DNA of 64,000 nt from an uncultured Clostridia bacterium (GTDB taxonomy: Bacteria > Bacillota > Clostridia > Christensenellales > CAG-138), in NCBI GenBank assembly GCA_947168855.1, contig CAMVNO010000003.1, positions 326,930 through 390,929 on the forward strand. Direction: 5' to 3'. Under the pieces are notes generated by a model. It saw only the letters and a list, made by a program, of their open reading frames with translations. It ran no database searches and was not told where the DNA came from. The translations under genes were made by a program, and so were the position numbers. Positions 8,791 to 17,190 of the stretch are shown here, one piece after another. Numbering within the stretch: position 1 is the stretch's first letter; every line of letters starts with the position of its first letter.

Positions 8791-8819
8791 ATTATACATT
8801 TTTTATTGACCTTTGTCTA
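8791..8819 (-). promoter_or_regulatory. Sigma-A promoter of the def-fmt-rsmB-rlmN-prpC-prkC-rsgA-rpe operon
   Basis: Read on the minus strand: TAGACA at 8819-8814, a 17-bp spacer, and a perfect TATAAT at 8796-8791, about 25 bp before the def ATG. It overlaps a divergent plus-strand promoter. Confidence 0.75.
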
Positions 8820-8834
8820 TAAAATCGGTAAAAT
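8806..8834 (+). promoter_or_regulatory. Divergent promoter for the HTH/LiaF-like regulator
   Basis: TTGACC (8806-8811), 17-bp spacer, TAAAAT (8829-8834). Transcription would begin near 8841, which puts the four 32-bp repeats inside a roughly 180-nt leader of the gene at 9023. It physically overlaps the def promoter, so the two probably compete. Confidence 0.6.
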
Positions 8835-8853
8835 ATCCGTATAAACAGACAAT

Positions 8854-8981
8854 TCAACCGTCCGTAGAGAGAATTTTTGCCGCGATCAACCGACCGTGGA
8901 GAGCAAAAAACGGCAGCTCAACCGACAGGGTAGAGAGATTTTTCGAAATTCAACCGACGGTAGGTGGAAATTGAAACCGGC
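8854..8981 (+). repeat. Four tandem repeats with an exact 32-bp period
   Basis: The heptamer TCAACCG begins at 8854, 8886, 8918 and 8950. Each unit starts with a conserved 18-20 bp part (type TCAACCGACCGTGGAGAG), followed by 12-14 variable, often A- or T-rich bases. 32 bp is three helical turns, so bound proteins would line up on one DNA face. The array ends 41 bp before the ATG of the HTH regulator. Operator array or RNA element; not recognised. Confidence 0.8.
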
Positions 8982-9022
8982 AGATGCTATGATTCAGCCA
9001 TCGAAAGAAGGAGGAAACTTTC

Positions 9023-10063
9023 ATGGAAAACAAAGAAACGCTCGGCAAGCGCATTGCCATGTTGAGAAAAGAAAAGGGACTCACACAGGAACAGCTCGCC
9101 GAAAAGGTCGGCGTCTCCGCGCAGGCGGTCAGCAAATGGGAAAACGATATCAGCTGCCCGGACATCACGCTTCTGCCGCTGCTTGCGGACATTCTCGGGG
9201 TCACGGTGGACGAGCTTCTGGGCGTCAAGCCGGTCGAACCGCACGTCATCATCTTAGATAAGGATGAAACGCCCAAGGACGAAGCAAAGAAGAACCGCCC
9301 GTTTACATGGGAATGGAACAAGCATAAAAAGAGCGCGAGATGGGGAACCATTGCGTTCTGCATCGGCGCGATCCTCGTTTGCCTGCTCTTCATTCTTCGC
9401 AGCTTCCCGCAGCTCGGTCTGTTCCAAAACTATGAAGACGTTAACGCCTGGGATTATCTTTGGCCGATACTGATCTTTACCGTCGGTTTGATCAGCGTAC
9501 GCGATCATGCCATCTTCGGTTCGCTCTTCATGCTGTGGGGCGTTTACGAGTTCCTGTGCAGCACGATCCCGGCACTCGGCGCCTATCAGATCAAATGGTA
9601 TGTTGTGCTGCTGGTCATTGCCGTCATCATGCTGGTAAAGACGATCATCGGAAAGAAGCGCATCATCTTCAACATGAAAAAGGACGACGAACATGCAGAC
9701 CGTACGCCGCAACTGGAGGTCTCGCAGGATGACGACTATCTTGAAGCGGAGATGAGCTTCGGCTCCGGCGTCATCACCTATGACGGCGATACGCTGCGCG
9801 GCGGCAGCATCGACATGAACTTCGGCGATTACAAGGTCGATTTCCGCAAGGTCAGAACGTTCCAAAACGACTGCCTTTTGAAAATCGATCAGAACTTTGG
9901 CAGCTTAACGATCTTCCTGCCGTCGAACGTCCGCCTGGTGAAATCGTCCGATACGTCGTTCGGTTCCTTCGCAACCTACGGCGAGCCGAGTCCGGACGCC
10001 GCGCAGACGATCATCATCCGCGCCGACGTGAACTTCGGCACGCTGCAGGTCAAGTACGAATAA
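9023..10063 (+). CDS. XRE-family HTH regulator with four membrane helices and a LiaF-like C-terminal domain
   Basis: 346 residues. The N-terminal HTH_3/XRE domain (about 1-65) contains TLGKRIAMLRKEKGLTQEQL and AQAVSKWE. A charged linker leads to four hydrophobic segments (about 107-127, 144-159, 163-185, 191-209). The C-terminal part (about 242-346; MSFGSGVITYDGD, MNFGDYKVDF, NFGSLTIFLP) resembles the LiaF/DUF2154 cell-wall-stress response domain. That makes one protein carrying a DNA-binding head, a membrane anchor and a likely envelope-sensing or scaffold domain. AGGAGG precedes the ATG. Regulation of its own leader repeats and of the adjacent ABC exporter is an inference. Confidence 0.8.
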   Translation: MENKETLGKRIAMLRKEKGLTQEQLAEKVGVSAQAVSKWENDISCPDITLLPLLADILGVTVDELLGVKPVEPHVIILDKDETPKDEAKKNRPFTWEWNKHKKSARWGTIAFCIGAILVCLLFILRSFPQLGLFQNYEDVNAWDYLWPILIFTVGLISVRDHAIFGSLFMLWGVYEFLCSTIPALGAYQIKWYVVLLVIAVIMLVKTIIGKKRIIFNMKKDDEHADRTPQLEVSQDDDYLEAEMSFGSGVITYDGDTLRGGSIDMNFGDYKVDFRKVRTFQNDCLLKIDQNFGSLTIFLPSNVRLVKSSDTSFGSFATYGEPSPDAAQTIIIRADVNFGTLQVKYE

Positions 10064-10076
10064 CAAGGATACAAAT

Positions 10077-10115
10077 AACCGGTCGGGATTTGCTCCCGAC
10101 CGGTTTTGTGTTTTG
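10077..10115 (+). terminator. Intrinsic terminator of the HTH regulator gene
   Basis: Perfect 12-bp stem, 10077-10088/10094-10105 (arm AACCGGTCGGGA), loop TTTGC, then TTTTGTGTTTT. It also lies just beyond the stop of the convergent ABC exporter gene (10120). Confidence 0.85.
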
Positions 10116-10119
10116 GCTT

Positions 10120-11985
10120 TTATTTCAGCGCTTCCTGCATCGCGTCCTCTTCATACTGATGCATATAGAGATCGTGATAGTATCCGCCCTTCTTAAGCAG
10201 CGTTTCGTGATCGCCCTCCTCGACGATCGCGCCGTTTCGGATGACCAGAATGCGGTCTGCGTTGCGGATCGTAGAAAGGCGGTGCGCAACGACGATGCTG
10301 GTGCGGTCCTTCAGGACCTCGGTGATCGCGCTCTGAATGAGCTGTTCGGTCTCGGTATCGATCGAGCTCGTCGCCTCGTCGAGCACGAAGATCTGCGGGT
10401 TTGCCAGGATCACGCGCGCAAAGGAGATCAGCTGCTTCTGCCCGGTGGACAGCCGCACGCCTCCTTCGCCGACCTCGGTGTCGTAGCCCTTCTGCTGCCG
10501 CTCAATGAAGGTGTCCGCATGGACCATCTGCGCCGCGTGCCGCACGCTTTCCTCGTCGGCGTCGGGCCTGCCGAAGCGGATGTTGTCGAGGATCGTGCCG
10601 GAGAACAGATGCGGACTCTGGAGCACGTAGCCCAGCGACGACTGCAGCCAAAGCTGCGAACGCTCGCGGTAATCGGTGCCGTCGATCAGGATGCGTCCGC
10701 TTCTCGGTTCATAGAAGCGGCAGATGAGATTGACGATCGTGCTCTTGCCCGCGCCGGTCTCGCCGACCAGCGCCACGGTCTCGCCCGCGCGGATATGCAG
10801 ATTGAAATCCCGAAGCAGCGGCTCGGATTCCTTATAATAGAAATCCACGTGATCGAACGTGATGTCGCCCGCGATCGGCTCCCAGTTTTCGCGCTTCGGA
10901 TCCATGGACGTGCCGTATTTCGCTTCCGTCTCGGGCGTATCGCGCACCTCGGATTCGGTGTCGAGAAGGCTTAATACGCGCTCCGCGCTCGCCTGCGCGC
11001 TCTGCATGTCGGCAAAAATGCCGGCAAGCTGCTGGATCGGATCGAAGAGGCTCGACGCATAGTTGATAAACGACACGAGCGTACCGGCGGTGATCACGCC
11101 GAGGAAGGTTTCCGTGCCGCCGAGTGTCGCCTGCACACCGGCGCCGCCGAAGATCAGCGCAAGCGAAGTGCCGACCGCGCCGAGCGAAATGACCAGCGGG
11201 AAGAAGGTGGCGGACAGGACCGACGCCTTGATGCTTGCCTTGCGCATATCTTCGGTTACGGTCTCGAACTCCTTCGCGTTCTGTTCCTCGCGTACGAGCG
11301 TTTTCGTCGTCATCGCGCCCATGATCCCTTCGTTGAACGCGCTCGTGATGCGGGAGTTATGCTTTCTCGCAACGCGCTGATAGCGCAGGATGCGGCGCTG
11401 AATGTACAGACTGACGACGGCAAGCGGGGGAATGACCGCAAGGACGATCAGCGCCAGCTTCCAGTTGAACCAGAACATCGCGCCGAAGCAGAACAGCATA
11501 TAGAAGCCGCACCACAGAAAGTCCGTGATGCTCCACGCGATCATGTCGGAAAGACGCGCGACGTCGCTGACCATGCGCGCCATCAGGTAGCCCGCGGAGG
11601 TTTTGTCATAGAACGAGAACGACAGCGTCTGCAGCTTCAGATATGCCTCCTGCCGGATCGCGTAGGAGATCGCCATCTCCATTTCGCCGGAGCGCCCGAT
11701 AAAGCGCGTGGTGCAGAAGCCCTGCACGATGACGAGCGCTGCGTATACGGCGAAAAAAAGCCAGATGCCGTCCGCGGTCGGTTCCGCGTCGGGACGCACA
11801 AAGCGGTCGATGGCAAACCGCGTCAGAATGGGATAGAGCGCGTCGATGATCGCCACGATCAGCATGCTGACGAGAATGCGGACAAACAGCGCGCGGTTGC
11901 GCATTGCGTAACCGAACAGACGTTTCCACAGCTTCGCATCCATTTTTTCTTCACGATCGAATTCCGCTTCATTATCGAAACTCAT
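10120..11985 (-). CDS. ABC exporter, catalytic half of a heterodimer (BmrD/YheH-like)
   Basis: 621 residues: an N-terminal six-helix exporter membrane domain and a C-terminal ATPase domain. Walker A is GETGAGKST; the signature is the altered LSTGQKQ; Walker B, FVLDEATSSID, keeps the catalytic Glu. A conserved His follows in VAHRLST. The pairing rule of heterodimeric exporters (one competent and one degenerate site) fits: this subunit's Walker motifs would work with the intact LSGGQ of the partner encoded upstream. The ATG overlaps the partner's stop (ATGA). The substrate is unknown; drugs or lipids are usual. Confidence 0.88.
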   Translation of the reverse strand: MSFDNEAEFDREEKMDAKLWKRLFGYAMRNRALFVRILVSMLIVAIIDALYPILTRFAIDRFVRPDAEPTADGIWLFFAVYAALVIVQGFCTTRFIGRSGEMEMAISYAIRQEAYLKLQTLSFSFYDKTSAGYLMARMVSDVARLSDMIAWSITDFLWCGFYMLFCFGAMFWFNWKLALIVLAVIPPLAVVSLYIQRRILRYQRVARKHNSRITSAFNEGIMGAMTTKTLVREEQNAKEFETVTEDMRKASIKASVLSATFFPLVISLGAVGTSLALIFGGAGVQATLGGTETFLGVITAGTLVSFINYASSLFDPIQQLAGIFADMQSAQASAERVLSLLDTESEVRDTPETEAKYGTSMDPKRENWEPIAGDITFDHVDFYYKESEPLLRDFNLHIRAGETVALVGETGAGKSTIVNLICRFYEPRSGRILIDGTDYRERSQLWLQSSLGYVLQSPHLFSGTILDNIRFGRPDADEESVRHAAQMVHADTFIERQQKGYDTEVGEGGVRLSTGQKQLISFARVILANPQIFVLDEATSSIDTETEQLIQSAITEVLKDRTSIVVAHRLSTIRNADRILVIRNGAIVEEGDHETLLKKGGYYHDLYMHQYEEDAMQEALK

Positions 11986-13799
11986 GCCTCTTCGCCTCCT
12001 TTCGCCGGAAAGTCCTGGATCTCGGCGATGCGCCGGTAGATCCCTTGCTCCTTAATCAATTCCGCGTGCGTGCCCTGCTGCACGAGCTTGCCGCGGTCAA
12101 GCACCAGAATGAGGTCCGCCTCCATAAGCGTCGTGATGCGGTGCGAGATGATGAACAGGATCCCGTTTCCGTGGTGCCTGCGCAGTGCGTCGCGGATCTT
12201 TGCGTCGGTCTCGGTATCGACCGCGCTCATGGAATCGTCGAAGATCATGATCGGCGCCTTCTGCATCAGCGCGCGCGCAATGGCAACACGCTGCTGCTGC
12301 CCGCCGGACAGCGTCACGCCGCGTTCGCCGACGACCGTATCGTATCCGTCCGCAAACCGTTCGATCACGTCGTGCACCGCCGCTTCACGCGCCGCCTCAA
12401 ACAGCTCGGCCTCGCCGGCGTCCGGCGCGGTCAGCATAATGTTTTCGCGAATCGAGCGCGAGTACAGGAACGGTTCCTGCAGAACGATCGCAATGTTCCG
12501 GCGCAGAACCGCGTGATCGATGTCGTTGATCGGCGTTCCGTTGATCGTGATCTCGCCGCCGGTGACGGGGTAGAGCCGCTGCAGAAGCTGTACCATGGAG
12601 CTCTTGCCGCTGCCCGTGCTGCCCAGGATGCCGACCGTCTGACCCGCCTTTGCGGTGAAGCTGATGTCGTCCAGAACATCGTTCTTCGATTCGTAGCCGA
12701 AGGAAACGTGGGAAAACGCGATGTCGCCGTTCAGATCGACGTCGGATCTCGCCGTGCCGGGCTCGGTTTCGTTGTCTGCGTTCATGATCTCGTTCAGACG
12801 GTCGAGCGATACCGTCGTCTTGCCCATGTCGGCAAGCACACGTCCAAGCTGACGCACAGGCCAGGTAAGGCGGCTCGTCAGCGACAGGAACAGATAGATA
12901 TCGCCGAGCGAAAACGGATTGGCGCTGCCGCGCGTCTTCACATAGAACAGGATGCCGAATGCAAGCGACAGAGCGATCTGCAGATATCCGATCGCGTCGG
13001 AGGATCCCCAGTAGAAGCCGAGCAGATGGACCAGGCGGACATTTTTCTTACAGAAATCCCTGTTCAGCGCGGTGAATTTGTCGTACTCGGCGCGCTGCTG
13101 CCCGAACGCGCGCACAACACGCACGCCGGTCAGGTTCTCCTGCACCGCGGTCGAAAGCGCGCCTTCCGCTTCGTCGACTTCCGTAAAGTACTTCCGGACG
13201 TAGCGGAAGTAGAGGAAGCTCGAGAACGTCAGGATCGGCATGACCGCCATGGAGATCAGCGCCATCTCCCAGCGGATCGCGAACATCAGCGACGCCGCGA
13301 CAACGAACATGACCGCGATCCGGACGATCTCGATCAGCTGATTCGTCACGAACTTACGCACGGTATCGACGTCGGAGGTGCAGCGCTGCACGAGATCGCC
13401 GGTCGAAACATGCTTGTGGTAGTCGTACGGGACCGCGTTCAGCTTGCGGTATAAACGGTCGCGCATGGACTTTGCCATGTGCTCCGCGCCCTTTGCAATG
13501 TGCATGCGCCTGAGCAGCGTAAACAAGCCGTTCAGAACGGTGAACAGCAGGAAAGCAATCCCGCACAGCCAGTAGTTGCGTCCGAGCGGACCGAGCGATT
13601 TCAGCCATGCGAAGAGCGGCGCGGGGATCGAAGGATCCTGTCCGAGAAGGACCCAGTCCAGCGTGTAGCTCGTCACAATGGATGCGCAGTACAGCGCAAC
13701 GATGCCGAGGACGACCTCGAACATGCTGATGATAAAATACCAGCCGGCGCCTTTCAGCGCGGGTAAAAACAACGGTTTATATCGATCATTCTTTTTCAT
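11982..13799 (-). CDS. ABC exporter, degenerate-site half of a heterodimer (BmrC/YheI-like)
   Basis: 605 residues, exporter membrane domain plus ATPase. Walker A is GSTGSGKSS and the signature is an intact LSGGQQQR. Walker B reads IFDDSMSAVD, so the catalytic Glu is replaced by Asp, the hallmark of the degenerate site in BmrC and TM287-type subunits. The ATG at 13797-13799 (MKKNDRYKP) has AGGAGA upstream inside the end of priA; earlier in-frame starts fall within priA. It begins 1 bp after the priA stop, so it is likely transcribed with priA. Confidence 0.88.
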   Translation of the reverse strand: MKKNDRYKPLFLPALKGAGWYFIISMFEVVLGIVALYCASIVTSYTLDWVLLGQDPSIPAPLFAWLKSLGPLGRNYWLCGIAFLLFTVLNGLFTLLRRMHIAKGAEHMAKSMRDRLYRKLNAVPYDYHKHVSTGDLVQRCTSDVDTVRKFVTNQLIEIVRIAVMFVVAASLMFAIRWEMALISMAVMPILTFSSFLYFRYVRKYFTEVDEAEGALSTAVQENLTGVRVVRAFGQQRAEYDKFTALNRDFCKKNVRLVHLLGFYWGSSDAIGYLQIALSLAFGILFYVKTRGSANPFSLGDIYLFLSLTSRLTWPVRQLGRVLADMGKTTVSLDRLNEIMNADNETEPGTARSDVDLNGDIAFSHVSFGYESKNDVLDDISFTAKAGQTVGILGSTGSGKSSMVQLLQRLYPVTGGEITINGTPINDIDHAVLRRNIAIVLQEPFLYSRSIRENIMLTAPDAGEAELFEAAREAAVHDVIERFADGYDTVVGERGVTLSGGQQQRVAIARALMQKAPIMIFDDSMSAVDTETDAKIRDALRRHHGNGILFIISHRITTLMEADLILVLDRGKLVQQGTHAELIKEQGIYRRIAEIQDFPAKGGEEA

Positions 13800-13800
13800 G

Positions 13801-16038
13801 TTAAAACATCTCCTGTGGATTGATCTCAAGCTGCACCTCGGCGCAGGCGTCACGGTGCGCGTCATGGAACACCGAAACGGTCTCAAGCGCGTCCTTCAGC
13901 CGCTTTGTGCGCAGCAATTTAATCAGGATCTGGTATCGTGTGTAACCCGAGATCCGCGCGACCGGCGCTTCCGCTGCAACGAGCAGCAGAAGATCCAGCC
14001 TGCCTTCTTCGCCGAGCGCCGCTCTGAGCGCCGACTCCAAAGCCTTCGCGTATTCGAGACAGGCGCGTTCCGCCGTACGTTCGTCGCGGTCCGCAAAAAC
14101 GATGCGGAGGAAGAGCGAGAACGGGGGATAGAGCATCTTTTTCCGCGCGGCGATCTCGTAGTGGAAAAATCCAGGATAATCCTGCGCTTTCGCAAACCGG
14201 ATGATCGGGTGATTCGGCTCGTAGGTCTGCAGAACGACGCGTCCGGGAAGATTGTCGCGCCCGGCGCGTCCCGCAACCTGGGTGAGAAGCTGGAACGTGC
14301 GTTCCGGCGCGCGGTAGTCCGGCAGATTCAGCGTGGTGTCCGCGGCGACGACGCCGACCAGCGTGACGTTCGGGAAATCGTGTCCCTTCGCGATCATCTG
14401 CGTGCCGATCAGCACCTGCGCCTCCCTGCGGTGAAATGCGGACAGGAGCTTTTCATAGCTGCCCTTTTCGCGCATCGTATCCGTGTCCATGCGAAGCGTT
14501 CTGACGGCGGGGAAGAGCGTATGAACCGCCTCTTCGACCTGCTCGGTGCCGATGCCGAACTGCTTGATAAACGGCTTTTTGCAGTTCGGGCACTCCTTCG
14601 GCAGCGGCTTTACGGCGCCGCAGTAGTGACAGCGCGTGCGCGATTCCGTCTTGTGGTACGTCATGGAAATGTCGCAGTTGTCGCATTTTAAGACGTATCC
14701 GCAGCTGCGGCAGCTCACAAACGTCGCATAGCCGCGGCGGTTGATGAACAGCATCGCCTGCTGGCCCGCGGCGAGACATTCGCTCATGCGTTCGGTCAGC
14801 TTATCCGAGAAGATACTGTTGTTGCCCATCAGAAGCTCGTCGCGCATGTTGACGACTTCAACGGTCGGCAGCGGTCTTCCCGCAACGCGGTCGGGCAGCG
14901 TCAACAGCTCGTATTTACCGCTGAGCGCCCTTGCATAGCTCATAAGCGACGGCGTTGCGCTGCCGAGCACAAGCGCGCCGCCGGTGTTTTTCACCCGCCG
15001 CGCGGCGATCTCACCCGCGAGGTATCGCGGCTGCGTTTCACTCTGATAGCTCGATTCGTGCTCCTCGTCAATGATGATCAGCCCGAGCCGCTCCACGGGC
15101 GCAAAGACCGCGCTGCGCGCGCCGATCACGATGTCGGCAAGCCCGAGCCGGATGCGCCGCCATTCATCAAAGCGCTCGCCTGGACTGAGCCTTGAATGCA
15201 GCACGGCGATCCGGTCGCCGAACCGGTCGGTAAAACGCCCGACGGTCTGTGGGGTCAGAGAGATCTCCGGCACCAGCACGATCGCCTGTTTTCCGAGCGA
15301 AAGGCAGTCCTCGATCGCGCGGAGGTAGACTTCCGTTTTACCGCTGCCGGTCACGCCGTGCAGCAGAAGAACGTCGCCTTCCGCACGGGCAACGGCGGAT
15401 CGGATCGCGTCCGCCGCATGGGTCTGCGCATCCGTCAGCGTATGGTTCGGCGCGTGCAGCCGTATCTTTTCCGGACGGCGGAAGACCGTTTCGCTCTGCT
15501 CGGTCAGGAATCCTTTCCGGATCAGCGCCTTCACCGCGGCCGTGCTGCCCGGATAGAACGCGTTGATGTCCGGAAGCGAAGCCTCCGCACCGAGCTTTGC
15601 GACAAGCTCGAACACGCGCTTCTGCGCCGGCGCGTTTTTCAGCGCTTCCGAAACAGCTTCCGGGTCGACGCCCCCGGCGAGCATCACGGTGCGGACCTTC
15701 TTTTCCCGCACGCGCATCCCGCGCATCTGCGCCGGGATCATCAGCCGCAGCGCGTCGACGAACAGACAGTGATACGCGTCCTTCATCCATTCGGCAAGCG
15801 CGATCTGGTCCGGCAGGAGAACGGGGTACCGTTCGATGATTCTGGAGACGTCCTTGATCTCCGGATAGTCGGCGGAGCTTTTCAGCGCAACAACAAAGCC
15901 TTCCTTTTTATGATCCCCCTGTCCGAACGGAACCAGTACATGGTGTCCGACGGAAACGGGGAGCTCTTCGGGAATGCGATAGGTGAACCGACGGTCCACG
16001 GCGGTATGCGCGATGTCGACGATCACTTCGGCGTACAT
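13801..16038 (-). CDS. priA: Primosomal protein N' (replication restart helicase)
   Basis: 3'-to-5' helicase that reloads the replisome at stalled forks. 745 residues. The N-terminal DNA-binding domain starts MYAEVIVDIA. Walker A is GVTGSGKTEVYLRA; motif II is DEEHESSYQ (DEEH box). The paired zinc-binding cysteines run from CRSCGYVLKCDNC through CHYCG to CPNC, and the helicase C-terminal motif is QVAGRAGR. RBS GGAGCC. A strong hairpin with a U-tract lies only about 11 bp upstream, so read-through from rpoZ would be limited. Confidence 0.95.
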   Translation of the reverse strand: MYAEVIVDIAHTAVDRRFTYRIPEELPVSVGHHVLVPFGQGDHKKEGFVVALKSSADYPEIKDVSRIIERYPVLLPDQIALAEWMKDAYHCLFVDALRLMIPAQMRGMRVREKKVRTVMLAGGVDPEAVSEALKNAPAQKRVFELVAKLGAEASLPDINAFYPGSTAAVKALIRKGFLTEQSETVFRRPEKIRLHAPNHTLTDAQTHAADAIRSAVARAEGDVLLLHGVTGSGKTEVYLRAIEDCLSLGKQAIVLVPEISLTPQTVGRFTDRFGDRIAVLHSRLSPGERFDEWRRIRLGLADIVIGARSAVFAPVERLGLIIIDEEHESSYQSETQPRYLAGEIAARRVKNTGGALVLGSATPSLMSYARALSGKYELLTLPDRVAGRPLPTVEVVNMRDELLMGNNSIFSDKLTERMSECLAAGQQAMLFINRRGYATFVSCRSCGYVLKCDNCDISMTYHKTESRTRCHYCGAVKPLPKECPNCKKPFIKQFGIGTEQVEEAVHTLFPAVRTLRMDTDTMREKGSYEKLLSAFHRREAQVLIGTQMIAKGHDFPNVTLVGVVAADTTLNLPDYRAPERTFQLLTQVAGRAGRDNLPGRVVLQTYEPNHPIIRFAKAQDYPGFFHYEIAARKKMLYPPFSLFLRIVFADRDERTAERACLEYAKALESALRAALGEEGRLDLLLLVAAEAPVARISGYTRYQILIKLLRTKRLKDALETVSVFHDAHRDACAEVQLEINPQEMF

Positions 16039-16048
16039 ATCCGGCTCC

Positions 16049-16080
16049 TAAAAAAATGCCCGTGCGCGAACGCGACGGGC
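16049..16080 (-). terminator. Intrinsic terminator between rpoZ and priA
   Basis: On the minus strand the hairpin GCCCGT...ACGGGC (16080-16058) is followed by ATTTTTTT (to 16049). It ends the yicC-remA-gmk-rpoZ message. It is so close to priA that it may act as an attenuator; I see no separate priA promoter between it and the priA start. Confidence 0.8.
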
Positions 16081-16093
16081 GAAAAGACATTTT

Positions 16094-16288
16094 TCAGCCT
16101 TCCTTCGGTGCGTTCAGAATCAGCTTATCGTGGTACAGTTCATCCACGGCCATGGATACCGGCTTGTTGGTACCGAGCTTTTCCGGATGATCCTGGAGCT
16201 GTCTTGCACGATTGGCAACAGCGGTGACGAGCAGATAGCGGCAGCCCGCCTTTTCGACCAGCTCATTCAGAGAAGGATAATTCATCAT
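16094..16288 (-). CDS. rpoZ: DNA-directed RNA polymerase omega subunit
   Basis: 64 residues, the normal short Firmicutes form. The core MNYPSLNELVEKAGCRYLLVTAVANRARQL matches RpoZ (RYxLV...ARQL). It promotes assembly and stability of RNA polymerase. The first ATG overlaps the gmk stop (ATGA), with GGAGG inside gmk as its RBS. It follows gmk as in Bacillus. Confidence 0.93.
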   Translation of the reverse strand: MMNYPSLNELVEKAGCRYLLVTAVANRARQLQDHPEKLGTNKPVSMAVDELYHDKLILNAPKEG

Positions 16289-16911
16289 ATCGTTTCGCCT
16301 CCATTCAGTTTCGTAATCAGTTCTGTATTTCTTCCGGTGCGGAGAAGCTCCGCGACGAGGATGGATTCCATTTCGCCGACCGCTTCCTCCACAACGTCGT
16401 TGATGACCATGTAGTCATATTCCGGCAGCGCCTTGAGCTCCTCGAGCGCCGTTGCGGTGCGGACGTCGATGGATTCCTGCGTTTCGGTCCCGCGTCCGAC
16501 GAGCCGCGCCTTGAGGATCGAAAGCGACGGGGGAGCGATAAAGATCATGACGGCGTCGGGACAGGCGGCTTTGACCTTCCGCGCGCCCTGCACGTCGATC
16601 TCGAGGATGACGTGGTTGCCCTTTTCGCGTTCCGCCTCCACGAACGACTTCGGCGTGCCGTAGTAGTTCATGCCGAACACGTGCATGTATTCCAGGAAAG
16701 CGTTCTCCTCGATCATGCGCGTGAACTCTTCCTTCGTTTTGAAGAAATAGTGCACGCCGTCGATCTCGCCGGGACGCGGCGCTCGCGTCGTTGCGGAAAC
16801 CGACATCCTGATCTCGGGGTGCTTTGCCATCAGCGCCGCGTTGACCGTCCCTTTGCCGACGCCGGCGGGACCGGACACCACGAGCAGCAGCCCTTTTTTC
16901 TGTCTTGCCAT
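16285..16911 (-). CDS. gmk: Guanylate kinase
   Basis: GMP + ATP to GDP + ADP. 208 residues. P-loop GPAGVGKGTV; GMP-binding residues in SATTRAPRPGEIDGVHYFF; lid and core EIDVQGARKV and IFIAPPS. The RBS AAGGAG precedes the ATG. It is tightly spaced with remA upstream and rpoZ downstream, the usual Firmicutes trio. Confidence 0.96.
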   Translation of the reverse strand: MARQKKGLLLVVSGPAGVGKGTVNAALMAKHPEIRMSVSATTRAPRPGEIDGVHYFFKTKEEFTRMIEENAFLEYMHVFGMNYYGTPKSFVEAEREKGNHVILEIDVQGARKVKAACPDAVMIFIAPPSLSILKARLVGRGTETQESIDVRTATALEELKALPEYDYMVINDVVEEAVGEMESILVAELLRTGRNTELITKLNGGETI

Positions 16912-16921
16912 ATCATTCTCC

Positions 16922-17185
16922 TTATCCTTCCGCGCTCCATTCGGCGTTCAGCCTTCGCGCGATGGTTTCCGATTGCAGCGCGGACAAAACGACATGTCCG
17001 CTGTCCATGACAAGCACGGCGCGGGTCTTTCGCCCGCAGCTTGCGTCGATCAGAAGACGGCGTTCCCGCGCGTCCTGAATAAGCCGCTTCACCGGAGCGG
17101 AATCCGGTGTGATAACGGCGATGATGCGGGCGCCGGAGACGATGTTTCCGAACCCGACCGAAACCAGTGCAGAATTGTCCGTCAT
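16922..17185 (-). CDS. remA: RemA-family regulator (DUF370)
   Basis: 87 residues, the exact family length, starting [14 protein letters not shown]. Conserved stretches are [45 protein letters not shown] and [10 protein letters not shown]. In Bacillus, RemA is a DNA-binding activator of matrix and osmoprotection genes that forms octameric rings. The start at 17183-17185 has GGAG and lies 5 bp after the yicC stop. Gene order yicC-remA-gmk-rpoZ is conserved. Its targets here cannot be told from the window. Confidence 0.92.
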   Translation of the reverse strand: MTDNSALVSVGFGNIVSGARIIAVITPDSAPVKRLIQDARERRLLIDASCGRKTRAVLVMDSGHVVLSALQSETIARRLNAEWSAEG

Positions 17186-17190
17186 GCCGC

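Noticed and set aside
8854..8981. CRISPR-like array
   Set aside because: The variable parts are only 12-14 bp, the repeats are imperfect, there are just four units, and no cas genes are in the window.
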